NCBI GenBank assembly: GCA_024734555.1
Contig: JANPWX010000076.1
Location: forward strand, 5,399,504 to 5,463,503
Source: Trochalopteron elliotii
Lineage: Eukaryota; Chordata; Aves; Passeriformes; Leiothrichidae
Direction: 5' to 3'
Length of the DNA stretch: 64,000 nt
Of the stretch, positions 1 to 15,000 are shown one piece after another (position 1 is the stretch's first letter; each line of letters opens with the position of its first letter). The translations under genes were made by a program, and so were the position numbers. The notes beneath the pieces are model-generated. The model saw nothing but the letters and a program-made list of their open reading frames with translations, was not told the origin of the DNA and searched no databases.

Positions 1-3000
1 ATCAAGCACATCATTAAAATGAGGGCAACTATCACTGAGCATTTTAAATATTATGCCATTAGCAAAACTAATGAAGTGCTATTTATACAGGAAGACCTCT
101 TACATTGCCTTTTACAAAAATTCAAAACTGTCTCAAAATCTTCCTCAAAATCCACAATGCACACAGGGAAGGCTAGCCTGCCTACGTAGAGGTCTACCTG
201 ATCCACCTGCAGTGACCCACATGAGGGGCAAAATACTTGTGCTGAATCCCCTTTCTGAATACAAACAGCTTAAAAAGGAGCAGGCCCAGAGAAGACTGCA
301 AGCTATTTAAAACTCTTCCTTCTTTGCCTGGTGGAATCCTGGAGACTGTGTGGTCCTTACATTTGGAGATATTCCCAATTTACCTCCCTCGCTGCTCAGC
401 CACCCCTCAAGAAGCAGCTAGCATACAGTGTAACAGCCATGTCAGTTTGAAGTAAGAATTGAGATTGGGACTTGGGAAGGTGCAGTCACAGTGTCAGCCA
501 TCCTTAGAGCTTAGCTAGAGACTGGTGGATCCCCCTTCCTATGTCTCCATCTCTGTGTGGTAACCACAAAAACTACAAACCTCTCACTACTGCTATTTTC
601 CTACACGAAGAACAATTTCACTCAAAACTGACAAGTTTTCTTTCTCACCTGCCTGTTCCCGGAAGGCCACACAGTTTCAGTGAACTCCTTGCAAATCCTG
701 GTAACAATGACTTGCTATCAACTTTATCAAAAAAAGCCTGGCGTATTTCTAAGATTACTTCAAGCCCATGACAATGAATTCTGTTTTTTCCCATGTTAAA
801 CATTCTGTGATCCACTTTATAAACATATATTTATATATGTGGGTATGCAAAGAGGAACTCCGGAGTCTCTGTCTGATGGGGAAGACTAAAAACAGGAGGT
901 GGATCTCAGGGCTCTCCTTCAGCTCTCCTCTCAGCTTCAGAAAAAGAAAACTATCCCATTCATTTTCTTCATGAGCCTTGCAACTATTTGAAGGGAAAAA
1001 AAAAAAAAGCTTCCTTTCCCATATAACCGCTATAAGACACACAAAAAACAATCTGAAAACAAAGTCAATACATTTTTAAACTAGGTAAAAGAAAGTTTAG
1101 TTTCAACAAATTTAGACTTTTTGCCTCTGAGAATCAGAAGCAAGACAGTGGGGAAAGAACAGCCACCACACACAAGCCACAAAATAAGGTGGAACAGTCC
1201 AGAATACATAAGCAGGCATATTCTAGACAGGGAATTAACTGGCACACCTTTGAATGAAAAATAATTCAAATAATATATAAATATATAAACTGCCACCAGA
1301 TGTCAGTACAGCCTAGAAAATTGCTAGTACAACCCCCTACTCCAGGCTGATAGGGATATTTATTTAACATTTCCCCCAACTGTCCAGGTACAGAAATCCA
1401 GCCTTTCCACTGAAACCCTGAATGGAAAAAATTACACACAATAGATCTCATTTGCACGTTATCAACACGAACAAAACTCAAAGCTGTAAGAATAGGCCTA
1501 AACTTCTACTGCCTCAGGACAAGAACCAGCTTGATACTAAATAATCTATTATTAAGGTTCAGTGCCCTCCTCTCTCATGCTCATTAGATTCTCTAGCAAT
1601 GAGTCTTGGCCCCACACAGTCACATTCCCTCTGTTCCTAAATAGGTTTAGTCTCCTTAGATTATGCTGCAAAGTGACAGGGAATATTTAGCAATGAGGTT
1701 GCTAAGCTAAATAAAGCTTTTCTGCAAAACAAGCATTACCATGTCTGTCCTTGTGCTACAGCACAGGCTCTCCCCACGTTCTTCCCCATCTCTGATTTTT
1801 CACAAGAGTTGCAAAGGAAAGTGTTTCTGGAGCATCCCCGGCTGAGGTGATTTTACTTTGAAACTTCTAACAGCAGACTTTATCTAACTTCTTCACACAA
1901 ATAAATATAGAAAGTTATGATTTCTTGATGGTAGAAATTAGTTTCAGCAAGACATACGGCATATAAACATTTTTTCTGCTCCATGTCCAAATTCAGTGAC
2001 AAACTTGGCTACTAAAGCTATTAACTAGGGAGGTTTCACAGGCTACTTAAAGAGCAGGCCTTATTGCAGACCACTAGTGCACACATTAAAAAACAATCAA
2101 AAAAGGAAAGAAACCACTCTTCCATGCCAAACATAATCTATATTATTTAGTCTCAGCAAGAGTTTTCAGCTTTGTGAGTTTATAGCTTGAGCTTCTTGTC
2201 CTACCACAATCAGTAAGTTTTACTTTGAAGTAAAAATGTGTATTAAGAGAACACCAGAAACAGTAGAGACCAAGAGAATTGTTAAGCGACTAAGAAACCT
2301 AACTTAAAATTTTTGCTTGGCATATAGCTACTCAATATTAGTGACATCGTGATTTCCATTTTGTAAGAAATATTCAAGTAAGCAAAGTAACGCATACTGA
2401 CCTGTGGAAAGTTACATCAGGAAAATTTGCTTTCATAAGAGTAACAAATGTTTATAACTTTAATACTGGCTTAAGTGAAAACCAGCATACAGTGTCTTAC
2501 AAAATCTCTTTTATTTTCTTACTAAATGCAATCAACTCAGTGTACCACCTTAAGTCCAATGCAAAAAAAACTTTTAAAAAATTAGAAGAAACTTGGTGAG
2601 TTAAAAACCATGAAGAAAAAATTAACGTTTTAGGCCATGGGTTTGGAAAAGAACTTACTGAAATATCTGTCTTGCTGTATAGGGCCATTTCAGCACAGCT
2701 CTGATGTTTTAGCTTCACTTTTAACCCTAGCACACTCTTGGATTTCCTTTGTTCAGTTTCGTATCTCAGGTTGAATAAAATTGAGAGAGCAGCAGAATTA
2801 CAGATACGCCGAAATTTTTCCTGAGCATTTATGTTTTCTGAACATGGACAGCTTGGTAACTTGGGATATTAGTATGAAAAAGAGGAATAAAAAGCAGAGA
2901 GACAGCATCCTGACAGTTGTACAGTTTTGAAGGGGAGATGGAGTACAAACTGCCTGTAAGTCTGTAAGTTGAGCAGCAACAAATGCAAAAAAAAAGAATG

Positions 3001-6000
3001 TGAAGTAAATTGCTTCACAGGAAACCCTCAAACCACTTAAAGTAGAGCACCTCTTAATTTCATACCTAAACTAAGCCTTGGAACCTCTCTTCAATTCAGG
3101 TGAGCTTTGTAGTCTCAGAAGTTTCTCCTGGAAGAGCCTAATCACTGACTCAAGAGGAAAGGGAAGGTTTGTTGCAAACCTAAGTGCTTAATTAAACAGA
3201 CAAACTATAAGCATGTTTCACCTTGCTTTTGAGTTTCATTAGGAAACCTTTCACAATTCCTATTTTGTTCCATACAACTGCACGTCTTTGCCAGGTTAAA
3301 ACAAGAGGTAATTTATGTGCACTCTCTAAATTGGAACTTTTAATTCCTGAGTCTTGGCTCTAATTGTCAAAAGGACCCTTGAGGCTCATAGTTTCTCTTT
3401 GTTAACTTCCCTCCCTCAAATTCCCTACACGTAAACACTTGTTTCTACAATGGCTCTTCTCCAAGTCATTTCCCCCCAACTTTCTGCACATTCAAAACAT
3501 GCAAAAGCCAAATCCAAGTCTCTCAGTTTTACACGTGCCACTTGCTTAGACAGAGTTCACCATGTCCAGATGATAAGTACCATTTCAGTTACTGGCTATT
3601 CAGGAAATCTCAAGAACGTTACCAGCATTGAGAGTACATGACTCAACAGCCAGCTTGCACACTATGCCAGGATAATGGAATAGTTGGCTCCTTTCACCCA
3701 AGAAACGTAACTCCTTCAAAATCAAAGTTTTAAGAACACAAAGAATTTCAGATTCTGCAGAAGCAAAACTGCAAAGATGCACTTAAAAGTTACCGAAAGT
3801 TCACATCAGCAGCAAAACTTGAGTGGAAAGAAGCTTACCGTCAGTTATTATTTAGCACAACTTAATTTCCTAAAATCTTTTAAAGTTCACCCTTGAGTGT
3901 CAAAGGGGGTTTTGGATTCTTCTCTACATTACCTAAACTATGCACAGCTACCTTCTTGCATTTCCTTTACACCCACCAAGCAGTTAGCTCTGCTGCTGAA
4001 TGCACTATGGCAAATGGCATTCACGCTGTGAGGCTTTGAAAGAGGCTGGCATTTCAATAGTTACATTAGCAGTACTGGCATGCCCGTGCAGATGGAGAAT
4101 GGTGGACACATTTTTTTCCTCAATGAAAAAAGTTCTACTTAAAGATGCTTTTAAAAAGGGGAAATTGCCAGCCTGAAATGCTGTCATTTCTACATCGACA
4201 AGCAGGAATAATATTTGGCACTATGCTTGAAATACTTGTACAATTTAATTTTTCTTGCCAATGCTGGCTTAAGGGTTCTGTTATATGCACAAGAATTAAG
4301 CAATGCAGGAAGTATTTCCTACTGCTAGTGTTCTTATGGTTATTATAACCATGTTAAAATAGTTATATTGGTTCATTTGTTTTTAAAGACATCCCTTTTA
4401 CAAGGACTTACAAATAAGTTAAACGGCAAAGTATGCCTTATTAGGCAATTTTCATCCTTTAATTGTTTGGTCTCTCTTAGATGACTCAATTCTTTAAATA
4501 CCCAGATCTCCATTTCTTCCCCAAACACAGTAGTTGCATTAAGTTTCACTTTCCTATTTCCATCCCAGATCTTCTTCAGGTTAACTTAGCAAAGAGTGTT
4601 CTTGCCAAAGTCAAAAGATACTTGCACTATTCCATCCCTGTGTATTTTGAGTTGTCAATCTTTCCTGTGACAGTCTAGAACCAATCTTTTGTTCTGCTAC
4701 CTCCCTCTTTCCTTCTTTATCAGAAGATAGTCCATTTGTTTTTAGAGTAGAGATCCTTAAAAGCTCTTCTGCACATTCAGTCTGGGTGGTTTACTTTGCA
4801 ATTAAAAATCACCATCCCCTTTGTGAACATGGTCCAGAAAATTGTTTCTACTTTGTGTCCAATGGCACACATGAAATCTTTTTTCATCTCTCCGACACTT
4901 GAAGAAAAATCTGCCTGCTAACTCTAACACATTATTAATACTTGCAACTTCACAGACCTAGCCAAACACCCAGGTTTGCAGATTATTTATGCACAAAATC
5001 TAAACTGAAGTCCTTTCAACTGATCCTGACATTTCCAGCCCATTCAGCAACTCTTGTCTTCCAGGTTCACTTTTACATGACACTCTCCAGTGAAGGAAAG
5101 GCAAAAATCTTGCTGTGACTGGAATAGATTCAGAAAACTACTGCCAGAAAGAATACTCCATGAAACCTTTATATCCTCTTAGGGCCACCTGTCCCTTCTC
5201 AGCTGAATCAAACAGCAGCTATTGTCATGGTCAAGGCCTATCAAGATCTGCAACCTTCCTTGCCCTCAGTAAGCCGCCTTCTCTACCTCCAGTATCACAC
5301 AAGGACAGACTTGGCACTCCACATTACAGCTTCAATTACAGCTCATTCCTGCTTTCTTCTTCACTGTGTCTTAACAGAAATGCAATTTCCACCCTCACAG
5401 CCTCCCTCACAGTCCTCCTCTTCACACTGTCTGCACCTACCAGTCCCACCAGCACCGCCTTGCCCCATGCTTCACCCATCAATGGGTAGGCTCATGCACC
5501 CACTGCAATCCAGAACTGTGCCAGGGACTTCACAGAAGTCAGAGTGCTCAGCACCACCACATGCTGCAGTCACGCTGAACATCTGACTGACAACTTATGA
5601 AGTCACTTAACCCATTTTTGGCTAAAGCTGACTAATTAGCAACGTCAAAGAAAAATCTGAGAGAAAAGAATACTTGAAGCAGCAATGCTGAAACGGAAAA
5701 AATACATTTTTTTTTAGCAATAAAATCACCAATTGACCATGAAGACAGTAAAATACCCCCCACCTAAACATATTTCTTTTCCTCCTAAATAGACAGTAAG
5801 CTTAAAACTTCTTTTGTTGTATTTCAGTAAGGGTCATCATTGTGGTATGTGAGCAAGCCAAAGAAGACCAAGTTGCCCATCTGTATTAAACAACAGTTGC
5901 TGCAGGTTGAAAACAAGCAGGGCTTCAGTTGTAAAGAAGCTCAGCTGAGGTTTCTGTTCGGCAAAGATGATGTATTTGAAACAAGGAACAGACCCAGATT

Positions 6001-9000
6001 CCATTTGATATGGTTCTTCCTGATGCATAGATTTCAGGTAAATTCAATAGCCCCTCTCCTTCCCCTCCACGGAACAAAAAACTTTTCCCTCTGTGTGCTA
6101 ACAGGATTAAGTGTCGCATTTAAATTTCATCAGACTCCACTTTGTTCTGTAACCCCTTCTCTGAATTAGCAGACTGCCGCTGAAGCAGGCACAGCTTCTC
6201 CTACTCGTTAATATCACGGACATGGTGTGGCAGGGATCCAAGCTCTGTTCTCCTGCAGAGGATACAGCTTCTGTGGAAGTGAACAATCTCCAGCAAAAGC
6301 TTAACACGTCGTCCCATTTCCTCTGTTGGAAGGGAGTCTCCCAACTTGCGCTCTGAACAAACAGAGTCCTGGAGCCAGGCCACAGACAGTGTTTACAGAA
6401 ACAGCAACGTCACCGATAGCACAGATTTGGGTACTTTGGAACAAAAATAGTTTGAAAAAAAGACAAGCAGCAGTATTTTTTTCCATGAAAAGTAGTAAAT
6501 TAAGCATTAGTCAAATGCTAATACATTTTTTTAGCTATTTCATACGAAGTCTTCCTGAAAAACAGCACCTACTTTACTGTGGTTAAAGCAAATCTTATGC
6601 TGAACAAAGGAACTGAGATGTACCAATTTAGCAGCAGTTCTATATTTCCAGCCCCACCTGTCCTCTTGCTGCCTAACTTCCAAATGTGCACACACACGGC
6701 CTAAGTCATGCAAGTATAAAATAAAAGAACACTTCTTTTCTTGAGGGATTTAATTTTTTTTAAATGCACTGAAAGACTTTAGACTATCCAAACTTTGTGA
6801 AAATATAAAGGCAGAGTACCTAAACTATTTACAAGGGTTCTGGACCATCTGTAATTCTTCATACATAGACTTTGACAACCTTATTTAATTAGTATCAACC
6901 TTTCACCACTTAGCATGCTGCTAGAGTATTAGTCTATTTTTATTTTATTTATTTTAAGGAAGTGGAACAATACAGTGATCATCAAAAACAGTACATCAAA
7001 ATAGTACATGCTGTACTCTGTACTTAAACAAATAAATACAGAAAACTATAATCCAGGGGTAAGATATATAAATATAAACTCTAATTTTCACAAAGTTCAT
7101 GAGAATTATAACTTTTGGAAAACCCAGTCCATCTGGTAATTGAAGTGGTTTTAATCTCACAGTTACTAACACAGGAATAGAGCAAAAAGCTGCTCTCGCA
7201 TGCATTTTGCCAACGAATCAAACTTGTAACATCATATGGTCAATGTATAATACAAGGCAAACAGGCACCAGAGAAAAAGACACCACATTTTTTTTTTGTT
7301 TCTACCTCACTTCCAGTCCTACAACCTGCCTGGTGACTATGAGAGATACAGCTGATATGAAGCAAGAGGCAAAGAAGTGTCAGTTAGATAAAATGTGAAA
7401 ATCCAGGCTCTGTCCAAGAAGCAGGAAGAAGAAACTCAAGGGTCAGCTGCAGAGGATAAGGGCAGAGACAGGCTCCAGCACAAGAATTTTTTCAGTAGAT
7501 GGCTTGGCAACAGAAATAATACCTTAAAAAGTTTCTGTTGCCCAATGCCTCCCACACTGAAACTGCAAAATCTCATCCTGTTCCCCTCTTCAGGGCTGCG
7601 AATCGTGCTAACATGGAATGGTGCTACTGATGTCCAGAGCTTCTCTCTGTACAAAAATGAGCAGGCTAGTTCTCAGAAAACCTAATTTGCAAGAAACTTC
7701 TTCTAGGCCCAGCCAAACAGCGGACAGAGGATTAATTTTCTTTCACAAGTCTTAAATCACCAGGAAATCTAAACAGCCACACAGGAAAACAAGAAGGTAA
7801 AATACAATTTAAATAAATAAAGCAACTGCATATAGTTCTGCCTGTGCCTTTTCTGGCTAAAGATGAGGGCAGGCAGCTAGTTATTTCAGGCAGACCCCAT
7901 ATTAACTTCCTGACCAAGCTAAGTGAAAGCCTGCCAAGTACTAAAGGGAGAAGAAAGGGATGTAGGCAGCTCGGGTACTTCCGTTATAGAGATACTTTTT
8001 ACCAGCACTGCAGTTCTGAGGGCCTTACTGAGGGAACTGATGTGTTAGGCAGCAACATCCTGATTTTACCCTCTGAACACAAATCCAGAGAGGGCTGATG
8101 GCAAGTGGCACACAGGCTGTTTGTTAGGAGGCTATGTAAAATAGAACACCTTGTGATGGTGATTAAAAAGCCATGATGACTACTTTCCCTCCTAGCCTGG
8201 CTAATGTTTTGAGCTAGACATACTCCACTCTCGCTTCGAGGCTGCAGCAACTGACCTTTGCCTGCTCACAGCCCCAGTGGGCTGCACAAACTGCACTGGG
8301 GTCACCACGGGATGGTATCAGACATGATTCTGTCATCACCATTAGAGACTTCAGCAGGGGCCAAAACCCAAATTTTAGAAGCATAGTAATATATACACCC
8401 TCATCATAACAAAAAATCTGTCCTGATGCTGCTCATGCCAGTGCAAGGAAACTTTGTTCCCTAGAGCTCAAAGTGACACCTCCTGCCAACACAAGAGCAG
8501 TGGTAAGACATGCTAAAATGGGAACCAAAGAGGAAATTGAAAGTTAAGTTGGGTTCAGATTTTGATTTTTTTAAACTAAAAAGTCCTTCATTGTGAAGTG
8601 ATAAATGTGGAAGTGAAGATTAAATCATGTTCAATTTTAAATCACGTGTCTTCAAATTCTTTGGCAAGGTAGAAAGTTGACACAAATATTTTGCATTACA
8701 ATTTATTGCAACAACAGTCATTTCTGTGAGAAGATCTGAAAGCACACACCTCATTTTCTAAAAATGCAAATATTCACTCGCTATTTAAGGCTTAAAACAA
8801 GACCAGATATAAACCACAGTTAAAACCTGTAATATATACCAGCCTCCAAGAATCACTGCATTCAAGATACATTAGTTACATTTTTGGTCAGCTCAAAGAA
8901 ATGTTTGTCCCACCAGCTGATATTTCTCTCCTAAGAGGAGAAAACTGGTTCCACAAACCCATTCCAGCAAATTAAGGGGTATTAGCAACATAAGCCAAAT

Positions 9001-12000
9001 GCAATCAAATCACAGTGATGACTTATTGCTTATAATGAAAACTAGAGGATATATATCTTCAGATGTTTTTTTTCAGTAAAAAACCTGACACTCTGCAAGA
9101 TATTCCATAAGAGTTCAAGAAATTCAGTGCAAACTATTTCTAAATATATGACGGATGTCACAACTCTGATTTTAGTTCATGATGCAATTTTAGCACATCC
9201 TATTTCTACTCATATACTTCACACAACGTAACATTTGCTGCAACCACAGAAACATCTTCTAAAAGTTAAAAATTACTTAGTTCTAAGGCAAAGTGCTTTA
9301 TCTGTACAAATTCTACTAGGAGCTGCTGAATCTCTAGGAACAAAGATACCTCACCAGTATCCAAAACAGACAGCTGACATTCTACAGATGCAATTAGGAG
9401 CATTTTCTTGTTCTGTAGCTTTCATGGAGGAGAATGCAAACGACACTACCTTTAAGTCAATACACCCAGCAAATGTAGTCTGCCATCAGTTCAGAAAACT
9501 TCTCTGCAAGAGAAGCACCGACAATGGTATGATCAAGTCTTATCACCTGTGTCCCACGACATCAGAGAGTAAGTGCCAGAAGTCTGAAGGACTTAAAGCA
9601 CTAATACCCTTCCTAGAAATATTTAAAATCTGTTTTAGCTATGAGTAAATGAGTACACTTACACAGTCAAGAGGAGCTGTAGACAATAAGCACTTGTGTG
9701 CATCTCAAGCAGAGTACCCAGGCAGGGATATCTAAGTTTCAGCCCCATTGTGCAAGCACCTTCACACACATCAAACATTCCGTTGGCAGTGGAGAAAACC
9801 AACACGCATAACCACAGAAAAGTTGCAGACAGGCTTAGACTTGGGTCCAGCTGACACTAGAGCAAGAAGATGATTTCCATACCTTTATTTCATGCTTGCA
9901 GTTTTTTGCCTGTGTCTTAAGAGAAGCACTTTTACCTTCTTCCCCCTCAATGTATGTCCACTTGGCAGTATAAGGGCTAAACCAGTCTTACATCAGTGAT
10001 ACTACAGAAGGTTCAAAACATTCCAAAATAACACTGCTCTCATAAGCAGCAACTGCAAAGTGCCTGAGGCACAAATGTGTCAAGTTCCAAATTTTAATTA
10101 CTCAAACCCTGTACTGAAACACTCACGTTCTCCTTTTCCTAAAGCCAGCACTTTAATTCCATTTTACTAATGTGAAAAACCTGAAGATCTTCCTCATGAG
10201 GAGGGGAATGCTCAGACAAGGAAACATGCATGCTTTTCTCACTATGGGTTTGCATCTCCTTTACAATTGGATTTTCAGCTCAGCACATTGACATGGAAGG
10301 AAATGTAAAAAAAAAAAAAAAGATCTTTTAGCAAAGCTGCTATCTGTAGTCAGTTCCTCCCAGGAATGAAACAACCAACTTTCCAGGACAGCACCAGATA
10401 TATTTGTATAGAATATCTTTGTGATAGAAATGAACAAAAGAACAACAAGGCTTCTTTACAGATTTCCTCATACAAGACATGAAATCCTTCTGTGTAGATA
10501 GTTGCTATGGTGCAGACTTAAGGGGAAAAAGAGGGGAGATCAGACTTCTTGTTTACAGGTTTCCAATATGTTCCACTTGATCCATCTTGAAATTGAAACC
10601 CCTTAGCTTCCTGTCTTAAGGCTGTCAGATGGTAGAGAACAAACACAGTGTTAGCAACTTTTCAAAGCCCCCACATGTTCTGCACAGAGCTAGAGAAAAA
10701 CATCCACGTGGATTAGGCAACAGACAGGAGGGACAATATAGTTTCAAAGAGAATAAAAGCCATACTAAATCCTGAAAGACTTATTCAAGGGAAAAGAGAC
10801 TTACTCTGGGAATGAAATGCCAGATTATCTCTGAACATTGTCAACACTTCACTACAATGTAACACTGCATCTATCTATTAAAAAATACACCATTTTGACA
10901 TTCTCAGACAAAATCCTGGTTCTTCTGATAACTTCTTACACAGGTTTTATCCCAACAGGTATGCCTACCTATCTACAGATTCAAGAAGAGTAAGACAAAG
11001 ACACTTATGGCAGGATTAAACTTGCAGTAAGACATCTAAACCATGCAGTCCTCTACAGTCAAAAAGTCTACAGAGAGATTCACCTTACTCTACAGCAGAC
11101 ATTTGGGGTCTAATCCAGGTACCTAGACATAGGTAAGTGCTGTCAGTTTAAATGTCCTGGCAGTTTCACCTCAGTTCCAGTTGCCTCTCCTGTAAACCTG
11201 GTATCCCTCATCATTATGCAATTTTTACTAATGCTTTGGAGATCCTAACTGGCACCTAGTTCAGGCAGGTGACCAGAGGGCTACTATCCAGGCCCCACTG
11301 ACTCTACCAAGGACATTTTCACCAGCTATGAAGACACATAGCACAGAAACTTGGTGCAGAAGTATAAAACTTAAATGTTCTTCATCATTCATGAACGGAA
11401 TGCACCCTTCATGCTTTTGACAATTGATAAGAATATAGCTAGAGCTAAAACTTGTTGAATACTCAGGCTGCTCTTTACTGTGGTTTGGGGGCGATGCAAG
11501 AGATTTGGCCTTTGCAGTTACTTCTTTAGAGTCCCATGTTTTAAAGAAGCTGCCAAATGTAATTTCTTCCCTAGATTCCTTAGTCACTTGCCAGAAGACT
11601 AGACCAGAACCTTTTTGCAAAAACCTTCTATTTAACCTGTCTGCATGAACTGCCTTAACCAACTTTTTTTCAGTATGGTGTAAAAAATCTACTCATACAG
11701 GACAGGTTAGTTCTCTCATTCAGTCAGTGACCAGTCTGGCTCTGTCATATATTGTGCTTCCACTAAACATCCAGCATGAGGTAGAAGTAACCACCTGATC
11801 CAGGATAATTCCAAGGCTTAGGAACTAAATTATGCAGTCTTTCTAAAGATAGTACAAAATTCCCTGCATGGACAGAGATGCCTTTAAAGACCTCCAGAGG
11901 GAGATCCTGTCTAATTTTTAGCATTTAAATTTCTTTGAACATCCATCTTAGGCATCATCAGTGCCACCACCAGCATTTTGCTATAGCCTGAATATTCAGC

Positions 12001-15000
12001 TCAGTCAGGTCAGGAACTCAAAACTCAAAAATGAATAGAAAAGGAAACAAGGCCTGTGACAACTTTCAAATTCTATGGCAGTTTTCTTGCTCTCTTTAGA
12101 CTGCCATTTATTTATCTCCTGCCCCCAGTGCTTCTGTTTGCCTTAATCTATTTCTCTTTCTTTACCTGCTTACTGCTTGCACAAAGTGTAAAAACATTAT
12201 TTTCCATGTTGCCACATATGCCTGAAAAATTCAACTAATGCCACAAACCATTTACTCCCCACTGTTAGCAAACAGCCTAAACTGAAACAGCAGCATCTAA
12301 TCTGTATTTGTGCTACCACATGCACCACTAGAAATTTGAAGAAGAAGAAAATAATACACTGGAGGTTACTGGCCTAGAGTTCTTTCCATTTTTTTTTTTG
12401 GTTCTTCCATCTTCTGGGATTTGTTTCCACAGGAAGATATTAACCTGCTGGCTGTTAACCCAGAAGCCCTCCTGACTGTGTTCTGCTGACAGAAATGAGA
12501 CCTTCACAAAGGCCAGACTGGGACAGAATAACTACTAAGTTTTAAACACTGGAGAAAGCATTGCCCCTTCATATTTACAGGCACACTTTGCTATTTATTT
12601 AACAAGCACCAGAATGATTCTGCTAATGTAGCTATAAACCATTTCTCACATCTTAGAGATAAGGATACTGTGCAAGAAAGGCATCCAATGCTTCTATAGC
12701 TATACTCCTTACACACAATCCACCCAATAGTAAGAATATTTAAGAGAGTCACATAGTTCCCATGGAGAGAGAGCTGAGATCTTGTCAGAGTCTATTCCAA
12801 ATCTACTGAAGACAGAAGAGCTTTTGCCAAGTCAATTTTGGCAAGTGTTTCCAGCATTATCCTGTCTTGCCAAACTGCATTTAGATTTTGCTGGACTTAT
12901 TTACTTGTTCAGTATGCTCAGAGAAGTGGAACTATTTGTTGCTGTAGAGAATTTGGCTTACTTTGAAGACCTGGAACACTTAAAAGATGAATCAGAGACT
13001 GACTAACTTAGGAATTTGATCTGTTAACCTCAGCTCAGAGAGACAGAGCATGCTCAGTGTTACAAGTAATCCATAGTGCAGCTACTTCAGGTCTGAGACC
13101 AGCCAACTCTCTGAACTCTCAAATGGCACTTTTAATGTGCTGCTTTTATACAGCCAAGTTCTATCCCTCTCAAAAACACCATCCAACACAAGCTGTAAGA
13201 TGATGCTCACGATCCTCTTTAGGGGTCAAAACAGCACAACCACGTTTTATGAAAAAAAACCACGCATCAGCATTCTTTGCTGACTGCATGGAGATGAATC
13301 CCCTGAAGGCTTGATTTCCAGAAGACATAAGCATCCAGTCTCTCTCTCAAACACAAAGGTACATCTCTTTAGGACACCTTAAGTTAAAGGCTGATCCCTC
13401 TCATGCTGTTGTCCACACCCTCACTCCCCACAGAGCCGGTCAGTGCTCTGCTTCCACCCTGTCAGCAAGGCATGCAGGAATGCTTTTGATCAGATGCATC
13501 AGAGGTACACTGGTGACATATTTTGCCTGATAGAGTCATGCTCTCCTGCTCAACACAAAAAAAGGACTGAAAATATTTAAGTATTTCAAAAATGTTATCT
13601 GCAGCACTTGTTTTCAAGCTTTTGGTACTGTTTCTCCCATGCCTGACCATTCCACGTTTTCAGCTTTTTTTCCCCACTAAGGCAGACATTTATTCTTCAT
13701 GCCTCCCTCTATTCCCCCATCTCCTGACACTGTCCACTGCCTGGCAAGAGACAGCAACCTTGCCTTCCCTTTTCCAACACAGAAGCTATGTGCATGGTCC
13801 ACCTATCCTCAAAGCATATACTGCCTTGAAAAAAGTATTCAATACCCCTAAGGCTTATATAGTGACACTTTTCTAAGTCCTCACTGTTATAAATTCAGCC
13901 TGGAGGATGTGTAAACATGTCTTACATTTCTGGTTTCTAAATGTGTACATGTATGCAATTTGGTTGCATTCAAGGTGAACGGTACCACCTTGCTTCCCAA
14001 GAGATACAAGCAACCTACCATAATGACCTGTCCCCATCTTCATTGTACCTTTCCAGTATTTAATTCATTTGCAAGCTGAGGATTTCTCTAGAAAATACAT
14101 TTTCTCTAGAAAATAAAGAATCAAAGCCTACCACTCTCCACCCCAGGGAAACATAACACTCAGTGACTATTCTTCATCAATAGTTTTAAATCTGTTCACC
14201 AGATACATCACATCTAGACTTTTTACTATTTCAATTTTTTCTATCAGGACATTTGGGCTGCCAATTCCAGTATCGTGGAATATATCACAAAGGCTAGTGT
14301 CTGTAGGAGGCTATCAATCTGCCTGACTTAATATGAAATAAAATAAAAAGATAACACCACAAGTGAGTTCCATTTCCTGGTAGGATCTACTGAATTTACT
14401 TACTTTGATCCCAGTCCTATTTCAGTATTTCTGTCCAAAACCATGTCAAGCTGACAGTCTATAGTCGTAAACTCTACTCACCCAGTTAAGCCCTGGCACA
14501 ATTTAGTTTCCATCTGTAATCTGGAGTACACTAATTTTAGATTAGGAATCCACAGAGGTTTTCATATTACTCCTTTCCAATTCCTTGATATAAGTTATTG
14601 GCATCTTCTAGGCTACGTCCTATTTTAATAGCAGTTGTTAAATATCCTCCTGGCCTGCTAAAGTTGAAAGAATGCCATCAGCATTTGTATCTGACTACAC
14701 CCCAGCTTTTTAATCACAAGCCTGACAACTCTATAGCGTATTGTCTTTAAGCACTATATAATTTTGACTTCTACCTGATCATTAGCATCAACATTAATAT
14801 CCTTTTATGTCTAATAAAAATCTTTCTTTCTCTGCCTGTCCAGCTGTCCTCCCTCCATCCATGACATTTTCTTACTAATTTTATACATTGCTTCATAATC
14901 TGCTAATTTATATTCATGGAATAAAAGCTGACAGACATCTATTTAGGGATTTCTTGTGGCAGGAGGAAGGGAAAGAATATTTTTAAGCACCATTTCCACC

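Noticed and set aside
2659..2820. Minus-strand exon-like frame ending at a GTAAGT donor
   Set aside because: The donor is good and the frame is open, but the acceptor is weak, the peptide matches nothing I know, and no second exon joins it.
4406..4580. Minus-strand frame ending at GTAAGT
   Set aside because: Same situation: one good donor and an open frame, but no recognisable protein and no clear acceptor.
9235..9648. 137-codon plus-strand open frame
   Set aside because: No family resemblance; within the chance length range.
11261..11662. 133-codon minus-strand open frame
   Set aside because: Its length is about what chance gives once or so in 64 kb of this composition. There is no recognisable domain and no convincing splice signals.
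13897..13920. GGAGGATGTGTAAACATG as a second mir-30-like arm
   Set aside because: Only a short chance similarity; no pairing arm and no mature sequence.
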